Shown here in pieces: positions 9,322 to 17,894 of a stretch of DNA of 64,000 nt. A program made the position numbers and the translations under genes. The first letter of the stretch is position 1. Each line of letters opens with the position of its first letter. The stretch is from contig NZ_AP031498.1 in the NCBI RefSeq assembly GCF_042854845.1, positions 682,001-746,000 on the forward strand, in the 5' to 3' direction. Under the pieces are notes generated by a model. That model did no database searches and had not been told where the DNA came from. It worked only from the letters and a program-made list of their open reading frames with translations. This stretch comes from Maricurvus nonylphenolicus. Its GTDB lineage: Bacteria > Pseudomonadota > Gammaproteobacteria > Pseudomonadales > Cellvibrionaceae.

Positions 9322-9769
9322 TAACCCTTGCCACTGGCTAGCATGGCGTTGTTTCTTTTGTTTTTATTAGCTTCAGCGGTTAGGTTTTGGGCCAAACCAC
9401 TGGCAATCCGTTGGCTTTTCAGCGCTTTTGGCGCTTCGAACAGCCAATTCTACGGATTTTCAGGCCTTTATTCCATCATCAGAAAGGGTATACCCCACGC
9501 CATGCTTGGCTGACTCTCAATGTACCAGCTCTGGGTTAAAGATAAATGCCAGTTCTTACAAATGCTCAAGGTGCCTAATCTGTGTTAATGCGCTGAAACA
9601 GGTCATAACCCATTGATTTCAAAGCGGTATATTGGGATAGGTAGTTATTTGTGCAGCAACGCTTGGCGGGAGTGATATAACGTGGGGGTAAATGAACACC
9701 CAGTCAGCCTGGGGTAAGTAACTCGCCGTCGACCATGCCATAATGCCGGGCATATAAAGGGAGGGGAAC
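9322..9769. other. Divergent intergenic region, gspC / carboxyltransferase
   Basis: These 448 bases separate the divergently transcribed gsp operon and carboxyltransferase gene and must hold both promoters. I see no convincing gene, tRNA or long inverted repeat. The last bases before the plus-strand gene hold a strong ribosome site (GGGAGGGG, 9760-9768). Confidence 0.5.
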
Positions 9770-11551
9770 ATGCCGAATAGAGTCAGTATTAAAGCGCCGG
9801 TGGCGTCTGTGGTTGTACAAGTCTTGGTCAAGGTGGGGGATAGCGTCAGCCGTGGGGCGGTTGTTGCCCTGGTAGAGTCCATGAAAGTACAGACACAAAT
9901 CAAGGCGCCGATGGCAGGGCAGGTAAAGCAGCTGTATGTCAGTGAAGGCCAGACCCTGCAAAAAGACGATGCTGTGATGGACGTGTTGCCGCTGGATGAT
10001 AGTGGCATTGATAAGGCTGCCGAAGCTGAGGCTGATACTCCTGAGACCCTAAACCCGGCGCTGCAAGATTATTATGCGCGGGTGACCCAAACCCTCGACA
10101 CTGGCCGTGAAAGCGATGTGGCCAAGCGCCATAAGCGAGGCTTCCGCACCGCCCGTGAAAACCTTGCAGATTTGGCCGACCCGGAAACCTTTGTTGAATA
10201 CGGCCAAATGGCGGTGGCCGCCCAGCGAGGTCGGCGCGATTACGAAGACCTGAAAACCCGCACCGCCGCTGACGGTGTTATCACCGGTACGGCTTCTATT
10301 AATAGTAAACAGTTCCCCGGCAAAACCAGTCGCACGGCACTGGTGATTAACGACTACTCGGTACTGGCGGGCACTCAGGGTTATTTTCATCACCACAAAA
10401 TTGACCGCATGCTGGAAGTGGCCAAAGAGCAGCAGCTGCCCGTGATTATGTATACCGAAGGTGGCGGTGGCCGCCCCGGCGATACCGATGTACAAACCCA
10501 AATTGGTGGTTTGCATTTAATGACCTGGGTGGCCTGGTCAGAATTGAGTGGGCAGGTACCGCGTATTGCTGTGGCCAACGGTTATAACTTTGCCGGTAAT
10601 GCGGCACTGTTTGGCGGTGCGGATATTACCATTGCCACCAAGGAATCCTGGATTGGTATGGCCGGCCCGGCGATGATTGAAGGTGGTGGCCTGGGCAGCT
10701 TTGCCGCCACCGACATAGGCCCCATTGATGTGCAATCAAGCAACGGTGTTGTGGATATCGTTGCCGACGATGAAGCCCACGCAACAGCGCTGGCGAAAAA
10801 AGTGCTCGGTTATTTCCAGGGCCCAATCGATACCTGGCACTGCAGCGAGCAGGCCCAGTTGCGAACCCTGTTGCCGGAAGACCGCCGTTTTACTTACGAC
10901 GTGCGCAACATTATTACCTCGCTGGCCGACAAATTATCCTTCACCGAACTGCGACGCGATTATGGTGCAGCGATTATCACCGGTTTTATCCGCATTGAAG
11001 GTAAACCCTTCGGTGTAATCTGTAACGACTGTAAAGTCCTCGGCGGTGCCATCGACACAGTCGCAGCAGAAAAGGCCGGAGAATTTATGACGCTGTGTAG
11101 CGACTTTGGTATTCCATTGTTGTCCCTGTGTGACACCCCAGGATTTATGGTCGGCCCCGACAGTGAAAAAGAAGGCGCCGCCCGTCGCATGGGTTCCATG
11201 TTCACCGCCGGTGCAAAAATGCGTGTGCCCATCGTCACCATCTTCCTGCGCAAAGCCTACGGCCTGGGTGCCATGGCTATGGCCGGTGGTTCTTTTGCAA
11301 AATCCATTTACAGCGCCGCCTGGCCCACCGGTGAATTTGGCGCGATGGGGTTGGAAGGCGCTGTGCGTTTGGGCTTTAAAAAAGAACTGGAAGCCGCGGC
11401 AACCGATGAAGAGCGTGATGCCTTATTTGAAGAATTACTGGCGGCTATGTACGAAAGAGGCAAAGCCACAGAAGCAGCTGCGTTCTTGGAAATTGATGGC
11501 GTAATTGATCCCGCTGACACGCGCAGAATGGTCGTCAACGCTATTGCGTAA
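9770..11551 (+). CDS. Biotinyl-domain / carboxyltransferase fusion of an acyl-CoA carboxylase
   Basis: The 593-residue protein joins a biotin carboxyl carrier domain (about residues 3-75, with VESMKV and a probable biotinylated Lys39) to a carboxyltransferase (about 105-590) carrying both crotonase-fold halves, including LVINDYSVLAGTQG, GGAIDTVAAEKAGEF and CDTPGFMVGP. It would transfer carboxyl from biotin to an acyl-CoA. The biotin carboxylase subunit needed to charge the biotin is not encoded next to it. The order carrier-then-transferase resembles the C-terminal half of single-chain long-chain acyl-CoA carboxylases (inference). Its substrate cannot be told from sequence; the biotin genes lie 8 kb away. 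The start has a strong GGGAGGGG site and the gene ends at a hairpin. Confidence 0.88.
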   Translation: MPNRVSIKAPVASVVVQVLVKVGDSVSRGAVVALVESMKVQTQIKAPMAGQVKQLYVSEGQTLQKDDAVMDVLPLDDSGIDKAAEAEADTPETLNPALQDYYARVTQTLDTGRESDVAKRHKRGFRTARENLADLADPETFVEYGQMAVAAQRGRRDYEDLKTRTAADGVITGTASINSKQFPGKTSRTALVINDYSVLAGTQGYFHHHKIDRMLEVAKEQQLPVIMYTEGGGGRPGDTDVQTQIGGLHLMTWVAWSELSGQVPRIAVANGYNFAGNAALFGGADITIATKESWIGMAGPAMIEGGGLGSFAATDIGPIDVQSSNGVVDIVADDEAHATALAKKVLGYFQGPIDTWHCSEQAQLRTLLPEDRRFTYDVRNIITSLADKLSFTELRRDYGAAIITGFIRIEGKPFGVICNDCKVLGGAIDTVAAEKAGEFMTLCSDFGIPLLSLCDTPGFMVGPDSEKEGAARRMGSMFTAGAKMRVPIVTIFLRKAYGLGAMAMAGGSFAKSIYSAAWPTGEFGAMGLEGAVRLGFKKELEAAATDEERDALFEELLAAMYERGKATEAAAFLEIDGVIDPADTRRMVVNAIA

Positions 11552-11555
11552 GCAA

Positions 11556-11584
11556 TTAACCCTGGAGGTTTGCTCCAGGGTTAA
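11556..11584. terminator. Bidirectional terminator-like hairpin
   Basis: A perfect 12-bp stem (TTAACCCTGGAG / CTCCAGGGTTAA) with a 5-base loop lies between the convergent carboxyltransferase and DUF368 genes. It starts five bases after the carboxyltransferase stop codon. The downstream sequence is AT-rich (ATATTTTA) on the plus strand. Confidence 0.8.
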
Positions 11585-11592
11585 ATATTTTA

Positions 11593-12561
11593 CTAGTTAA
11601 GTTGGGACGCTTGTGGCTCTTGTTGTTTCGACCAGGTTTCAAAACCAAGTACCAGAATCATCCCGACAATAGCCAATGCACAGGCCGGCAGTAGTTGGTG
11701 GCTTTGGGATGTGATATCGGCCCAGACCCACGGCAATAGGTTTTCTTGTATCAGGGGGATTTCTTCCCCGTGGCGATTGATGGTTGTTTCAATTGCTTGT
11801 TTCCATGGCCAGAGGGCGTTTAGTGAGCCGATAAGAAACCCGGTCAGTAGCGCAAGGGTTGGTTGGCGATAGCTGTGCAGGCACCAGGACAGGAAGCGTG
11901 AAAAGCTGAGCAGGCCACAGGCGCAGCCGGCGGCAAAAATACCGAGCAAAATAATATTGAATTCAGTGATTGCCGTAATGATGGTTGGGTACAACCCCAG
12001 TAGTAACAGAATAAAACTGCCTGAAATGCCCGGTAAGATCATCGCGCAAATTGCCAGCATGCCTGCAAAGAATATATAGCCATAGCCTGTGGGCAGTTGC
12101 GTTGCGCCCGATAGGGTTATGCTGCCTGCTACTGCAGTGCCAATGATAACGGCTAAAAATTCTTTATATCCCCAGCCTTGAATCGTTCTGATCATATGCA
12201 GGATAGAGGCTAGTACCAAACCAAAAAAGAATGCCCACACCAGAATGGGGGCCGTTTCCAGTGCGTAGTCAATCACTTTGGCTAAAGAGAGAACGCTGAT
12301 GAGTATGCCGCTAAACAGGACGGTTAAAAATGTGCCGTTGATTTGTGTCCAGCAGGCAGCTATGCCTTTGGTGAATAACGTATGAAGTGCGCTTGGGTTG
12401 ATCTGCTTAAGACTATCGAGCAGTTCATCATAAATTCCGCTGATAAAGGCGATGGTGCCGCCGGATACGCCGGGGACGACATCGGCGGCGCCCATGGCGA
12501 TGCCTTTAAGCCCAAGTGCCAGGTAGTTTTTGCTGGCTGATGAGGTAGAGTTTGTTGACAT
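11593..12561 (-). CDS. DUF368 family membrane protein, probable polyprenyl-phosphate translocase (PopT-like)
   Basis: The 322-residue protein is very hydrophobic with eight or nine predicted membrane segments and carries the DUF368 hallmark GIAMGAADVVPGVSGGTIAF near residues 20-39; a related repeat, CAMILPGISGSFILLLLG, occurs near 180-200. DUF368 proteins have been identified as undecaprenyl-phosphate translocases that return the lipid carrier to the cytoplasmic face. The gene follows, on the same strand, a PAP2 phosphatase of the LpxT type, which uses or recycles undecaprenyl pyrophosphate, so a joint role in lipid-carrier recycling is likely. The function is inferred from the family. Confidence 0.88.
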   Translation of the reverse strand: MSTNSTSSASKNYLALGLKGIAMGAADVVPGVSGGTIAFISGIYDELLDSLKQINPSALHTLFTKGIAACWTQINGTFLTVLFSGILISVLSLAKVIDYALETAPILVWAFFFGLVLASILHMIRTIQGWGYKEFLAVIIGTAVAGSITLSGATQLPTGYGYIFFAGMLAICAMILPGISGSFILLLLGLYPTIITAITEFNIILLGIFAAGCACGLLSFSRFLSWCLHSYRQPTLALLTGFLIGSLNALWPWKQAIETTINRHGEEIPLIQENLLPWVWADITSQSHQLLPACALAIVGMILVLGFETWSKQQEPQASQLN

Positions 12562-12588
12562 GTTTTGTCTCTAATAAATGTGAATACA

Positions 12589-12619
12589 CATAACCACCGG
12601 AGTGCATTCGGTGGTTATG
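12589..12619. other. Perfect 11-bp hairpin between the PAP2 and DUF368 genes
   Basis: CATAACCACCG and CGGTGGTTATG flank a 9-base loop. It lies downstream of the PAP2 gene and 27 bases upstream of the DUF368 start (both minus). No T-run follows on the minus strand, so it may be an attenuator, an mRNA processing element or a weak terminator. Confidence 0.55.
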
Positions 12620-12641
12620 CATAAAATCGATGGGCAATTTT

Positions 12642-13427
12642 TTATCGGTTGGATAAGGGCGCAGCAAACAGCTGCCATTCACCGATAATCGGAAATTTAC
12701 GGATCCACACAAACAGCGCTTCCAGCTGTCTATCAACCCGCGGAGTGGCCCAGGCAAGGTAGGGCGTGTAGCGTCCCCAGGCGATGGTGAAAAAGGCAAT
12801 TAATGATCCGCCAATAACCTGGTCTGTTAGCCAGTGGGCACCGCTAAATAAACGCGGCAGTATAAATACGATGGCAAGTGCGGTGAGCAACAAACTCCAA
12901 CGGTTAAACTTATGCAGTAGTGCATAAGTGGCAATGATAATTAAGACTGAGGCGTGGTCACCGGGAAAGCTCGAGCCTGCAGAATCTTTTGGCGACAGGT
13001 GCGGGTAAAGTGCATCGAGTGAAATAAACGGCGTCAGTTCCAGTGAGGGACTGTTGCCCGTCCAGCCCATGGTTTTGGCAGTTTTGTCTAGGATGGTTCT
13101 GAAAATTAACATCACAAACATCAGTAAACACAGGCCGATAAAACCTTGGCGTACTTCGGTGCTTTTAAAAATTAAATCGCTTTTGAGTAGTAGCGGAAAA
13201 ATGGCGATAACAGGAATTAAATCGGCGGAGCGATTATTCATCACGGCCCACAGCAGAGACCACTGTTCGTTTGCTGCCAGGCTGCCATTTAAAAAATAAT
13301 AGGTTGCGTTGTTCCACTGTTGCCATAACTCACCGGTTGCTGGTATTAACCAGGAGGCAAGTAATAATAAAGCGAATAGTTGGAAACCTAGAAACCCGCC
13401 TAAACGGGTAGACGTTGGGAATTGCAT
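12642..13427 (-). CDS. PAP2-family phosphatase, LpxT-like lipid phosphotransferase
   Basis: The 261-residue membrane protein has the PAP2 motifs SFPGDHAS (motif 2) and PRLFSGAHWLTDQVIGG (motif 3). The PGDH form together with WNNATYYFLNGSLA and AVMNNRSADL matches the LpxT branch, which transfers phosphate from undecaprenyl pyrophosphate to lipid A. A general undecaprenyl-diphosphate or phosphatidate phosphatase is the alternative. It precedes the DUF368 translocase on the same strand with an 80-base gap containing a hairpin. Confidence 0.8.
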   Translation of the reverse strand: MQFPTSTRLGGFLGFQLFALLLLASWLIPATGELWQQWNNATYYFLNGSLAANEQWSLLWAVMNNRSADLIPVIAIFPLLLKSDLIFKSTEVRQGFIGLCLLMFVMLIFRTILDKTAKTMGWTGNSPSLELTPFISLDALYPHLSPKDSAGSSFPGDHASVLIIIATYALLHKFNRWSLLLTALAIVFILPRLFSGAHWLTDQVIGGSLIAFFTIAWGRYTPYLAWATPRVDRQLEALFVWIRKFPIIGEWQLFAAPLSNR

Positions 13428-13574
13428 GAGAGTCCTTTTCTTACTGTTGTTCCTTTAATGCTGCCTTCTTGGCAGCGGTCGGTATTTTATTGCAAAAATA
13501 TTGCAGTGCAAGAAAAAGTGTTTTTTATTTGTGACTGTTTGGACATTGGGTTGGGGTGGAAAAAAGTACAGAGC

Positions 13575-13712
13575 GGGGTCTGACCCTGCGAGTCAGACCC
13601 CAGTTCGAAGTGCGGTGTTTTTTTCGAGACGGGGTACGACCCGCAGGGTCGGACCCCTTGTGCTAATGCTTTAGTGTGAGAGGGCGGGGTACGACCCGTA
13701 GGGTCGGACCCC
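13575..13712. repeat. Cluster of three palindromic GGGGT-N17-ACCCC repeats
   Basis: Three 27-bp palindromic units stand at 13575-13601 (GGGGTCTGAC...GTCAGACCCC), 13631-13657 and 13686-13712 (GGGGTACGACCC... type). Units 1 and 2 with their spacer form an 83-bp block that recurs, inverted and almost unchanged, at 15643-15726, on the other side of cysE-srkA. A single unit occurs at 52237-52263. They resemble REP sequences; no transposase is nearby. Confidence 0.85.
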
Positions 13713-13727
13713 TGGCTTTGTGCCGGG

Positions 13728-14507
13728 TTAGAGGCTTTGGTCCATATCTAGGGCGGGCTGTTGGCTGCTTGGGGTGCCGATAATTTTTGCGGGCACACCG
13801 GCGACGGTGGTGTGAGGTGGAACGGGTTTTAATACCACGCTGCCGGCTGCAATTTTTGCACCTACGCCAATCTCAATATTGCCAAGAATTTTGGCGCCTG
13901 CCGCAATCAGTACACCGTCTTTAACTTTCGGATGACGGTCGCCGGCTTCTTTACCGGTACCGCCGAGGGTAACCGATTGCATAATGGACACGTTATCACC
14001 CACGACGGCGGTTTCACCAATGACCAAACCGGTGGCGTGATCAATCAGCAGGCCTTTACCGATTTTGGCGGCCGGATGAATATCCACATCAAACACTTCA
14101 GAAATACGGTTTTGCAAAAACAGAGCCAGTGAACGACGGTTATTAGTCCACAACCAATGGGCGATGCGATAGGCCTGTAGCGCATGGAAACCTTTAAAGT
14201 ATAAAAACGGCGTGGCCAGTGAGCAGCAGGCGCTGTCTCGCTCGTCGACGGCGAGGATGTCGGCCACCACGGCTTCGGCAATGCTCGGGTCACTGGCCAT
14301 GGCTTCCTTGGCCACTTCGCGAATCAGCATGGCTGAGGCGGTGGGGCTGTCGAGTTTGTTGGCCAGATGGAAGCTCAGTGCATCTTGCAAATCTTTGTGG
14401 TTCAAGATTGTGGCGTGCAGAAAACTGGCCAGGATTGGCTCTTTCTCGGCTTGCTGTTGGGCTTCCTGACGGATGCATTGCCAGGGGGCGTCCATATCAA
14501 TTGCCAT
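13728..14507 (-). CDS. cysE: Serine O-acetyltransferase
   Basis: CysE acetylates L-serine with acetyl-CoA, the first committed step of cysteine synthesis. The 259-residue protein has the N-terminal SATase domain (about 5-110, including DPSIAEAVVADILAVDERD), then a left-handed beta-helix of hexapeptide repeats with the catalytic region IGKGLLIDHATGLVIGETAV and VSIMQSVTLGGTGKEAGDRH. The extended tail after about 245 would be the part that cysteine synthase binds. It is 42 bases downstream of srkA; the pair is bracketed by inverted palindromic repeats. Confidence 0.96.
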   Translation of the reverse strand: MAIDMDAPWQCIRQEAQQQAEKEPILASFLHATILNHKDLQDALSFHLANKLDSPTASAMLIREVAKEAMASDPSIAEAVVADILAVDERDSACCSLATPFLYFKGFHALQAYRIAHWLWTNNRRSLALFLQNRISEVFDVDIHPAAKIGKGLLIDHATGLVIGETAVVGDNVSIMQSVTLGGTGKEAGDRHPKVKDGVLIAAGAKILGNIEIGVGAKIAAGSVVLKPVPPHTTVAGVPAKIIGTPSSQQPALDMDQSL

Positions 14508-14549
14508 AATCGTTGCTCACTGCTGATTCATTAAATAATTATCTGAGCT

Positions 14550-15554
14550 TTAGTTAAGAATTTCCAGTGGTGGTTCCTGCAGCGCGGCCAGTTGTTCACG
14601 CAAGGTGAGGATATGTTCTGACCAGTAGCGCTCGGTGTTAAACCAGGGGAAGTTTTGTGGAAACGCCGGGTCATTCCAGCGGCGTGCCAACCAGGCGGCG
14701 TAGTTCATTAAACGTAGCGTACGCAGGGGCTCGATTAAGCGTAGCTCGCGGGCATCAAAAAAGCAGAATTGGCGGTAACCGCTGAGTATGGCTTCCAACT
14801 GTGCCTGTTGCTGATGACGCTCGCCACTTAAGAGCATCCAGATATCCTGCACCGCTGGGCCCATTCGACAATCATCAAAGTCGACAAAGTGTGGGGCGTT
14901 ATCGGTATCGCCCATATCGCGCCAGAGGATATTGCCCGGGTGGCAATCACCGTGCAGGCGGATGGGCTCGTATTTCACTTCCGCGAAGCTTTGTTGCAGG
15001 CGTTCGATTAAATCTTCGGCCAGTGTGCGGTAAGCGGTTTCCAGCTCGGCGGGGATAAAATTGTTGTCCAACAGGAAGCGGTAGCTGTCGATGGCGTAAC
15101 TTTGTACATCAATGCCGGGGCGATGCGCGAAAGGTTTTTCAATGCCAACCGCATGCAAGCGGCCCATGCAGCGGCCGAGGACTTTGAGGTTTTCCAGATT
15201 ATCCAGCTCGGGGGCGTGGCCGCCTTTACGTTCAAACAGGGCGAAGTGAAAATCGCCAAAGCTATGTAGGCTTTCGCCATTGCTGTCTTTGCTGGGTGTG
15301 ACTACCGGCCATTCCTGTTCGGCCAGCTCGAAGCTAAAGGCCTGCTCTTCGCGGATTTGCGCTTCGCTCCAGCGGTTGGGGCGATAGAATTTGGCGATCA
15401 GCGGTTGCTCATCTTCAATGCCGATTTGGTAAACGCGGTTTTCGTAGCTGTTTAAGGGGAAGATGCGGCCGTCACAGCGAAATCCCTTGGCTTCGATGGC
15501 ATCCAGTACGGTGTCTGGCGTGAGTGCGCTGTAGGGATGTTCGGTGTTGTCCAT
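14550..15554 (-). CDS. srkA: Stress response kinase A (YihE/RdoA family)
   Basis: The 334-residue protein belongs to the SrkA branch of the aminoglycoside phosphotransferase/protein kinase fold, Ser/Thr kinases that protect cells under envelope and oxidative stress. It shows LNSYENRVYQIG and LIAKFYRP (nucleotide loop and Lys), the catalytic loop HGDCHPGNILW and the metal-binding FVDFDDCRMGPAVQD. The length matches the family. The cell target cannot be read from sequence. Confidence 0.93.
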   Translation of the reverse strand: MDNTEHPYSALTPDTVLDAIEAKGFRCDGRIFPLNSYENRVYQIGIEDEQPLIAKFYRPNRWSEAQIREEQAFSFELAEQEWPVVTPSKDSNGESLHSFGDFHFALFERKGGHAPELDNLENLKVLGRCMGRLHAVGIEKPFAHRPGIDVQSYAIDSYRFLLDNNFIPAELETAYRTLAEDLIERLQQSFAEVKYEPIRLHGDCHPGNILWRDMGDTDNAPHFVDFDDCRMGPAVQDIWMLLSGERHQQQAQLEAILSGYRQFCFFDARELRLIEPLRTLRLMNYAAWLARRWNDPAFPQNFPWFNTERYWSEHILTLREQLAALQEPPLEILN

Positions 15555-15570
15555 AAACTGTCTCGGTAAT

Positions 15571-15597
15571 AAAAAAGGGCCCCCATCAGGGAGCCCT
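15571..15597 (-). terminator. Rho-independent terminator
   Basis: Read on the minus strand, AGGGCTCCC-TGAT-GGGGGCCCT is followed directly by six T residues. It ends the transcript of the upstream ketoacyl synthase gene, just before srkA. Confidence 0.85.
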
Positions 15598-15642
15598 ATT
15601 GTATAACGTTTTGTTACTGTGCGTTGTTCTGGTGTGGCACAA

Positions 15643-15726
15643 GGGGTCCGACCCTGCGGGTCGTACCCCGTCTCGAAACATGTAACGCACTTCGTAGGTG
15701 GGGTCTGACCCGCAGGGTCAGACCCC
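15643..15726. repeat. Inverted copy of the two-unit palindromic repeat block
   Basis: Two 27-bp palindromes at 15643-15669 and 15700-15726, read on the minus strand, reproduce in order the 83-bp block at 13575-13657, including the spacer words CGAAGTGCG and TTTCGAGAC. With that copy they form inverted repeats around the 2-kb cysE-srkA segment. Confidence 0.85.
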
Positions 15727-15745
15727 GGCTTTTCCAGGCTTTCGA

Positions 15746-16870
15746 TTAGCGCTTGCGCAGCACCAGGCTGCCGATGGAGTAACCGGCACCGAAGGAGCAG
15801 ATCACGCCGTGATCACCGGCTTTCAGGTCTTTGTGATTGAGGTTAAACGCAATCAGTGAACCGGCAGAGGCGGTATTGGCATAGGTATCCAGCACAATCG
15901 GCGCTTCTTCAGCAGTCGCTTCACGGCCCAGCAGCTTTTTGGTGATCAGGATATTCATATTGATATTGGCCTGATGTAGCCACCAGCGGTCGATATTGTC
16001 GGCTCCCAGGTCGTGGGCGCCAATATGATCTGAAATATGTTGTGCCGCCATTGGGCAGACTTCTTTAAACACCTTGCGGCCGTTTTGATGGAACAGCTTG
16101 TCGGCGCTGTACGGATCGGCGTCGGTGGCGTGGGTAATATAGCCAAAGTTGGAGCGGATATTGTTGGAGAAGCTGGTGACCGCTTTGGTGCTCAGAACAT
16201 CGTAGCTGTGCTCGGCGGTACAGGTGTCTGCTTTTTCAACAATAGTGGCGGTGGATACATCACCGAAAATAAAGTGGCTGTCGCGATCGCAGTAGTTAAC
16301 TTGCGGTGAGGTCAGCTCCGGGTTGATAACCAATACGCATTTAGCGGTACCTGCGGCAACCATTTCATAGGCGCGCTGCAGGCCGAAGGTGGCGGCAGAG
16401 CAGGCAACCAGCATATCGAAGCCGAAGCCTTCGATGCCCAGCTCTTTTTGCACTTCAATGGCAATGGCCGGGTAAGAGCGCTGGGTATAGGCGCAGCTGA
16501 CAATCACGGCGCCAATATCTTCAGCGGTTTTATTGGCTTCCTGCATGGCAATGCGGGCAGCTTTTACCGCCATCTCAGCCTGTTGGGATAACTCTTCATC
16601 GCTGCGCTCTTCGATTTCCGGGCGCATGCGGTCGATATCCAGAATACCTTCTTTACTGTAGGCGTAGCGGCTTTTAATGCCGGAGGCTTTTTCGACAAAG
16701 GCGGCAGACGAGTAGGGCTTGGCTTCCAGAACACCTTCTTCGATAGCTTGGGCATTTTCGCTGTTATAACGCTCTGCCCAGGCGTTGTAGCTGTCTACCA
16801 GCTCTTCGTTGGTAACGGTATGTTCCGGAGTCCAGAGGCCACTGCCACTGATAACGATATTGTGAGTCAT
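15746..16870 (-). CDS. Beta-ketoacyl-ACP synthase III-like condensing enzyme
   Basis: The 374-residue protein has the FabH fold with the full Cys-His-Asn triad: Cys157 in LVACSAATFG, His299 in WWLHQAN and Asn332 in YANTASAG, and the C-terminal GAGYSIGSLVLRKR. FabH enzymes start fatty acid synthesis by condensing acyl-CoA with malonyl-ACP. The insertion around residues 28-55 and the overall length are closer to the Pseudomonas PA3286 type, which feeds medium-chain acyl-CoA from beta-oxidation into synthesis, than to housekeeping FabH (about 320 residues); this subtype is inference. A PsrA-like box lies 56 bases upstream, and a terminator follows at 15571. Confidence 0.88.
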   Translation of the reverse strand: MTHNIVISGSGLWTPEHTVTNEELVDSYNAWAERYNSENAQAIEEGVLEAKPYSSAAFVEKASGIKSRYAYSKEGILDIDRMRPEIEERSDEELSQQAEMAVKAARIAMQEANKTAEDIGAVIVSCAYTQRSYPAIAIEVQKELGIEGFGFDMLVACSAATFGLQRAYEMVAAGTAKCVLVINPELTSPQVNYCDRDSHFIFGDVSTATIVEKADTCTAEHSYDVLSTKAVTSFSNNIRSNFGYITHATDADPYSADKLFHQNGRKVFKEVCPMAAQHISDHIGAHDLGADNIDRWWLHQANINMNILITKKLLGREATAEEAPIVLDTYANTASAGSLIAFNLNHKDLKAGDHGVICSFGAGYSIGSLVLRKR

Positions 16871-16925
16871 AGGGTTTCCGCGAGTGATAAAAGTACTTCA
16901 ATAAGCCGTTTTTGGACACAGGTCT

Positions 16926-16939
16926 TAAACGGTTGTTTG
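16926..16939. promoter_or_regulatory. Candidate PsrA-type fatty-acid regulator box
   Basis: TAAACGGTTGTTTG is one base from the dyad CAAAC-N4-GTTTG found twice before the acyl-CoA dehydrogenase gene at 63067. It sits 56-69 bases upstream of the ketoacyl synthase start, a position suited to transcription control. Confidence 0.5.
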
Positions 16940-17087
16940 TAATAGTTGTTTGCCGACATTTTGCCCTAAAAGGGGGCCTCGGGTCTAACGATTTGTCTTT
17001 TTTGGCTTGACTGTTGGCCGTTTTGCCCGTGGAATTTGTGCGGCATTATTGACTAATAAGTCATTGGTCAAACCCCTGGCAACAGGG

Positions 17088-17828
17088 TTATGTGCCTGGT
17101 GTGGGTGTGCGAGCCAGCACCCATACATCAACCCGTTTGGCTCCAGCCTTCAAGAGTATAGAACTCAATTCTCTCGCTGTGGTACCGGTGGTCATCACAT
17201 CATCAATTAAGGCCAGGTGCAGGTCTTTTGCATTGGTCATTATTTCGAAGCTTTGACGCAGGTTTTTTAGGCGTTGCTTGCGGCTGAGTTGTTGTTGCTT
17301 AACCGTTGCCTTCTTGCGGCGGCAGCAGTGTAACAGGGGGATTTTAAGCTCCAGGCTAAGCTGGCGACTGATATAAGCCGCCTGATTGAAGCCGCGCCAC
17401 AGCTGGCGTTGCCAGTGCAAGGGGACGGCGGTAATCGCATCGGGCCAGGCTTGATACTCGTAATCCAACCTGAGTTGCTGCGCCAGTTGAGTAGATAGAA
17501 AGCGGCCAGCAACCAGGTCACGTTGGTGTTTAAAGCGAGTGATCTGGTCACTTATTGGTGGCAGGTAGCGAAAGGCGGCGCTGGTGTGGGTAAAGGGCGG
17601 TGGGTTATGCAGGCATTCACCGCAGATCAGGGCGCTGTCTGCCTCTGGGGAAACGGGTAAAGGCAGGGCACATTGCTGGCAGCCGGTCATTTGCCAGGGT
17701 AGGTCCTCCAGGCAAGCCTGGCAGGCAATACCGGTTTGCGGGTGACTGCTATGGCAGAAGCAGCACCTATTCGGTATGAAACTATTAACTATATGATTTA
17801 AAAGGAGTATTATGGTTTTTTGGGGCAT
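17088..17828 (-). CDS. comF: ComF family phosphoribosyltransferase-like protein
   Basis: The 246-residue protein has a zinc-finger-like N-terminus (CCFCHSS, CQAC, CQQCALPLP, CGEC) and a type I phosphoribosyltransferase domain ending in LALIDDVMTTGTTARELSSI, the PRPP-binding loop. ComF/GntX proteins take part in natural DNA uptake and single-strand DNA handling. It is divergent from the biotin operon, the usual neighbour of comF in many gammaproteobacteria. Confidence 0.93.
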   Translation of the reverse strand: MPQKTIILLLNHIVNSFIPNRCCFCHSSHPQTGIACQACLEDLPWQMTGCQQCALPLPVSPEADSALICGECLHNPPPFTHTSAAFRYLPPISDQITRFKHQRDLVAGRFLSTQLAQQLRLDYEYQAWPDAITAVPLHWQRQLWRGFNQAAYISRQLSLELKIPLLHCCRRKKATVKQQQLSRKQRLKNLRQSFEIMTNAKDLHLALIDDVMTTGTTARELSSILLKAGAKRVDVWVLARTPTPGT

Positions 17829-17863
17829 GAGGAAGATGTGGAAAAGTGCGCTTTCGTGATGCC

Positions 17864-17894
17864 TGTTAACCTTTTGGGTGTCTTTGGGTTGACA
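17864..17894. promoter_or_regulatory. Probable BirA (biotin repressor) operator
   Basis: TGTTAACC, 15 bases, GGTTGACA: an inverted repeat with one mismatch between half-sites, matching the BirA pattern TGTAAACC-N14/16-GGTTTACA. The right half contains the TTGACA -35 box of the bioB promoter, so bound BirA would block RNA polymerase. Confidence 0.75.

Noticed and set aside
13575..13712. GGGGT palindromes as ordinary terminators
   Set aside because: They lack T-runs, occur in clusters and recur in other intergenic places as near-identical units, so they are repeats first.
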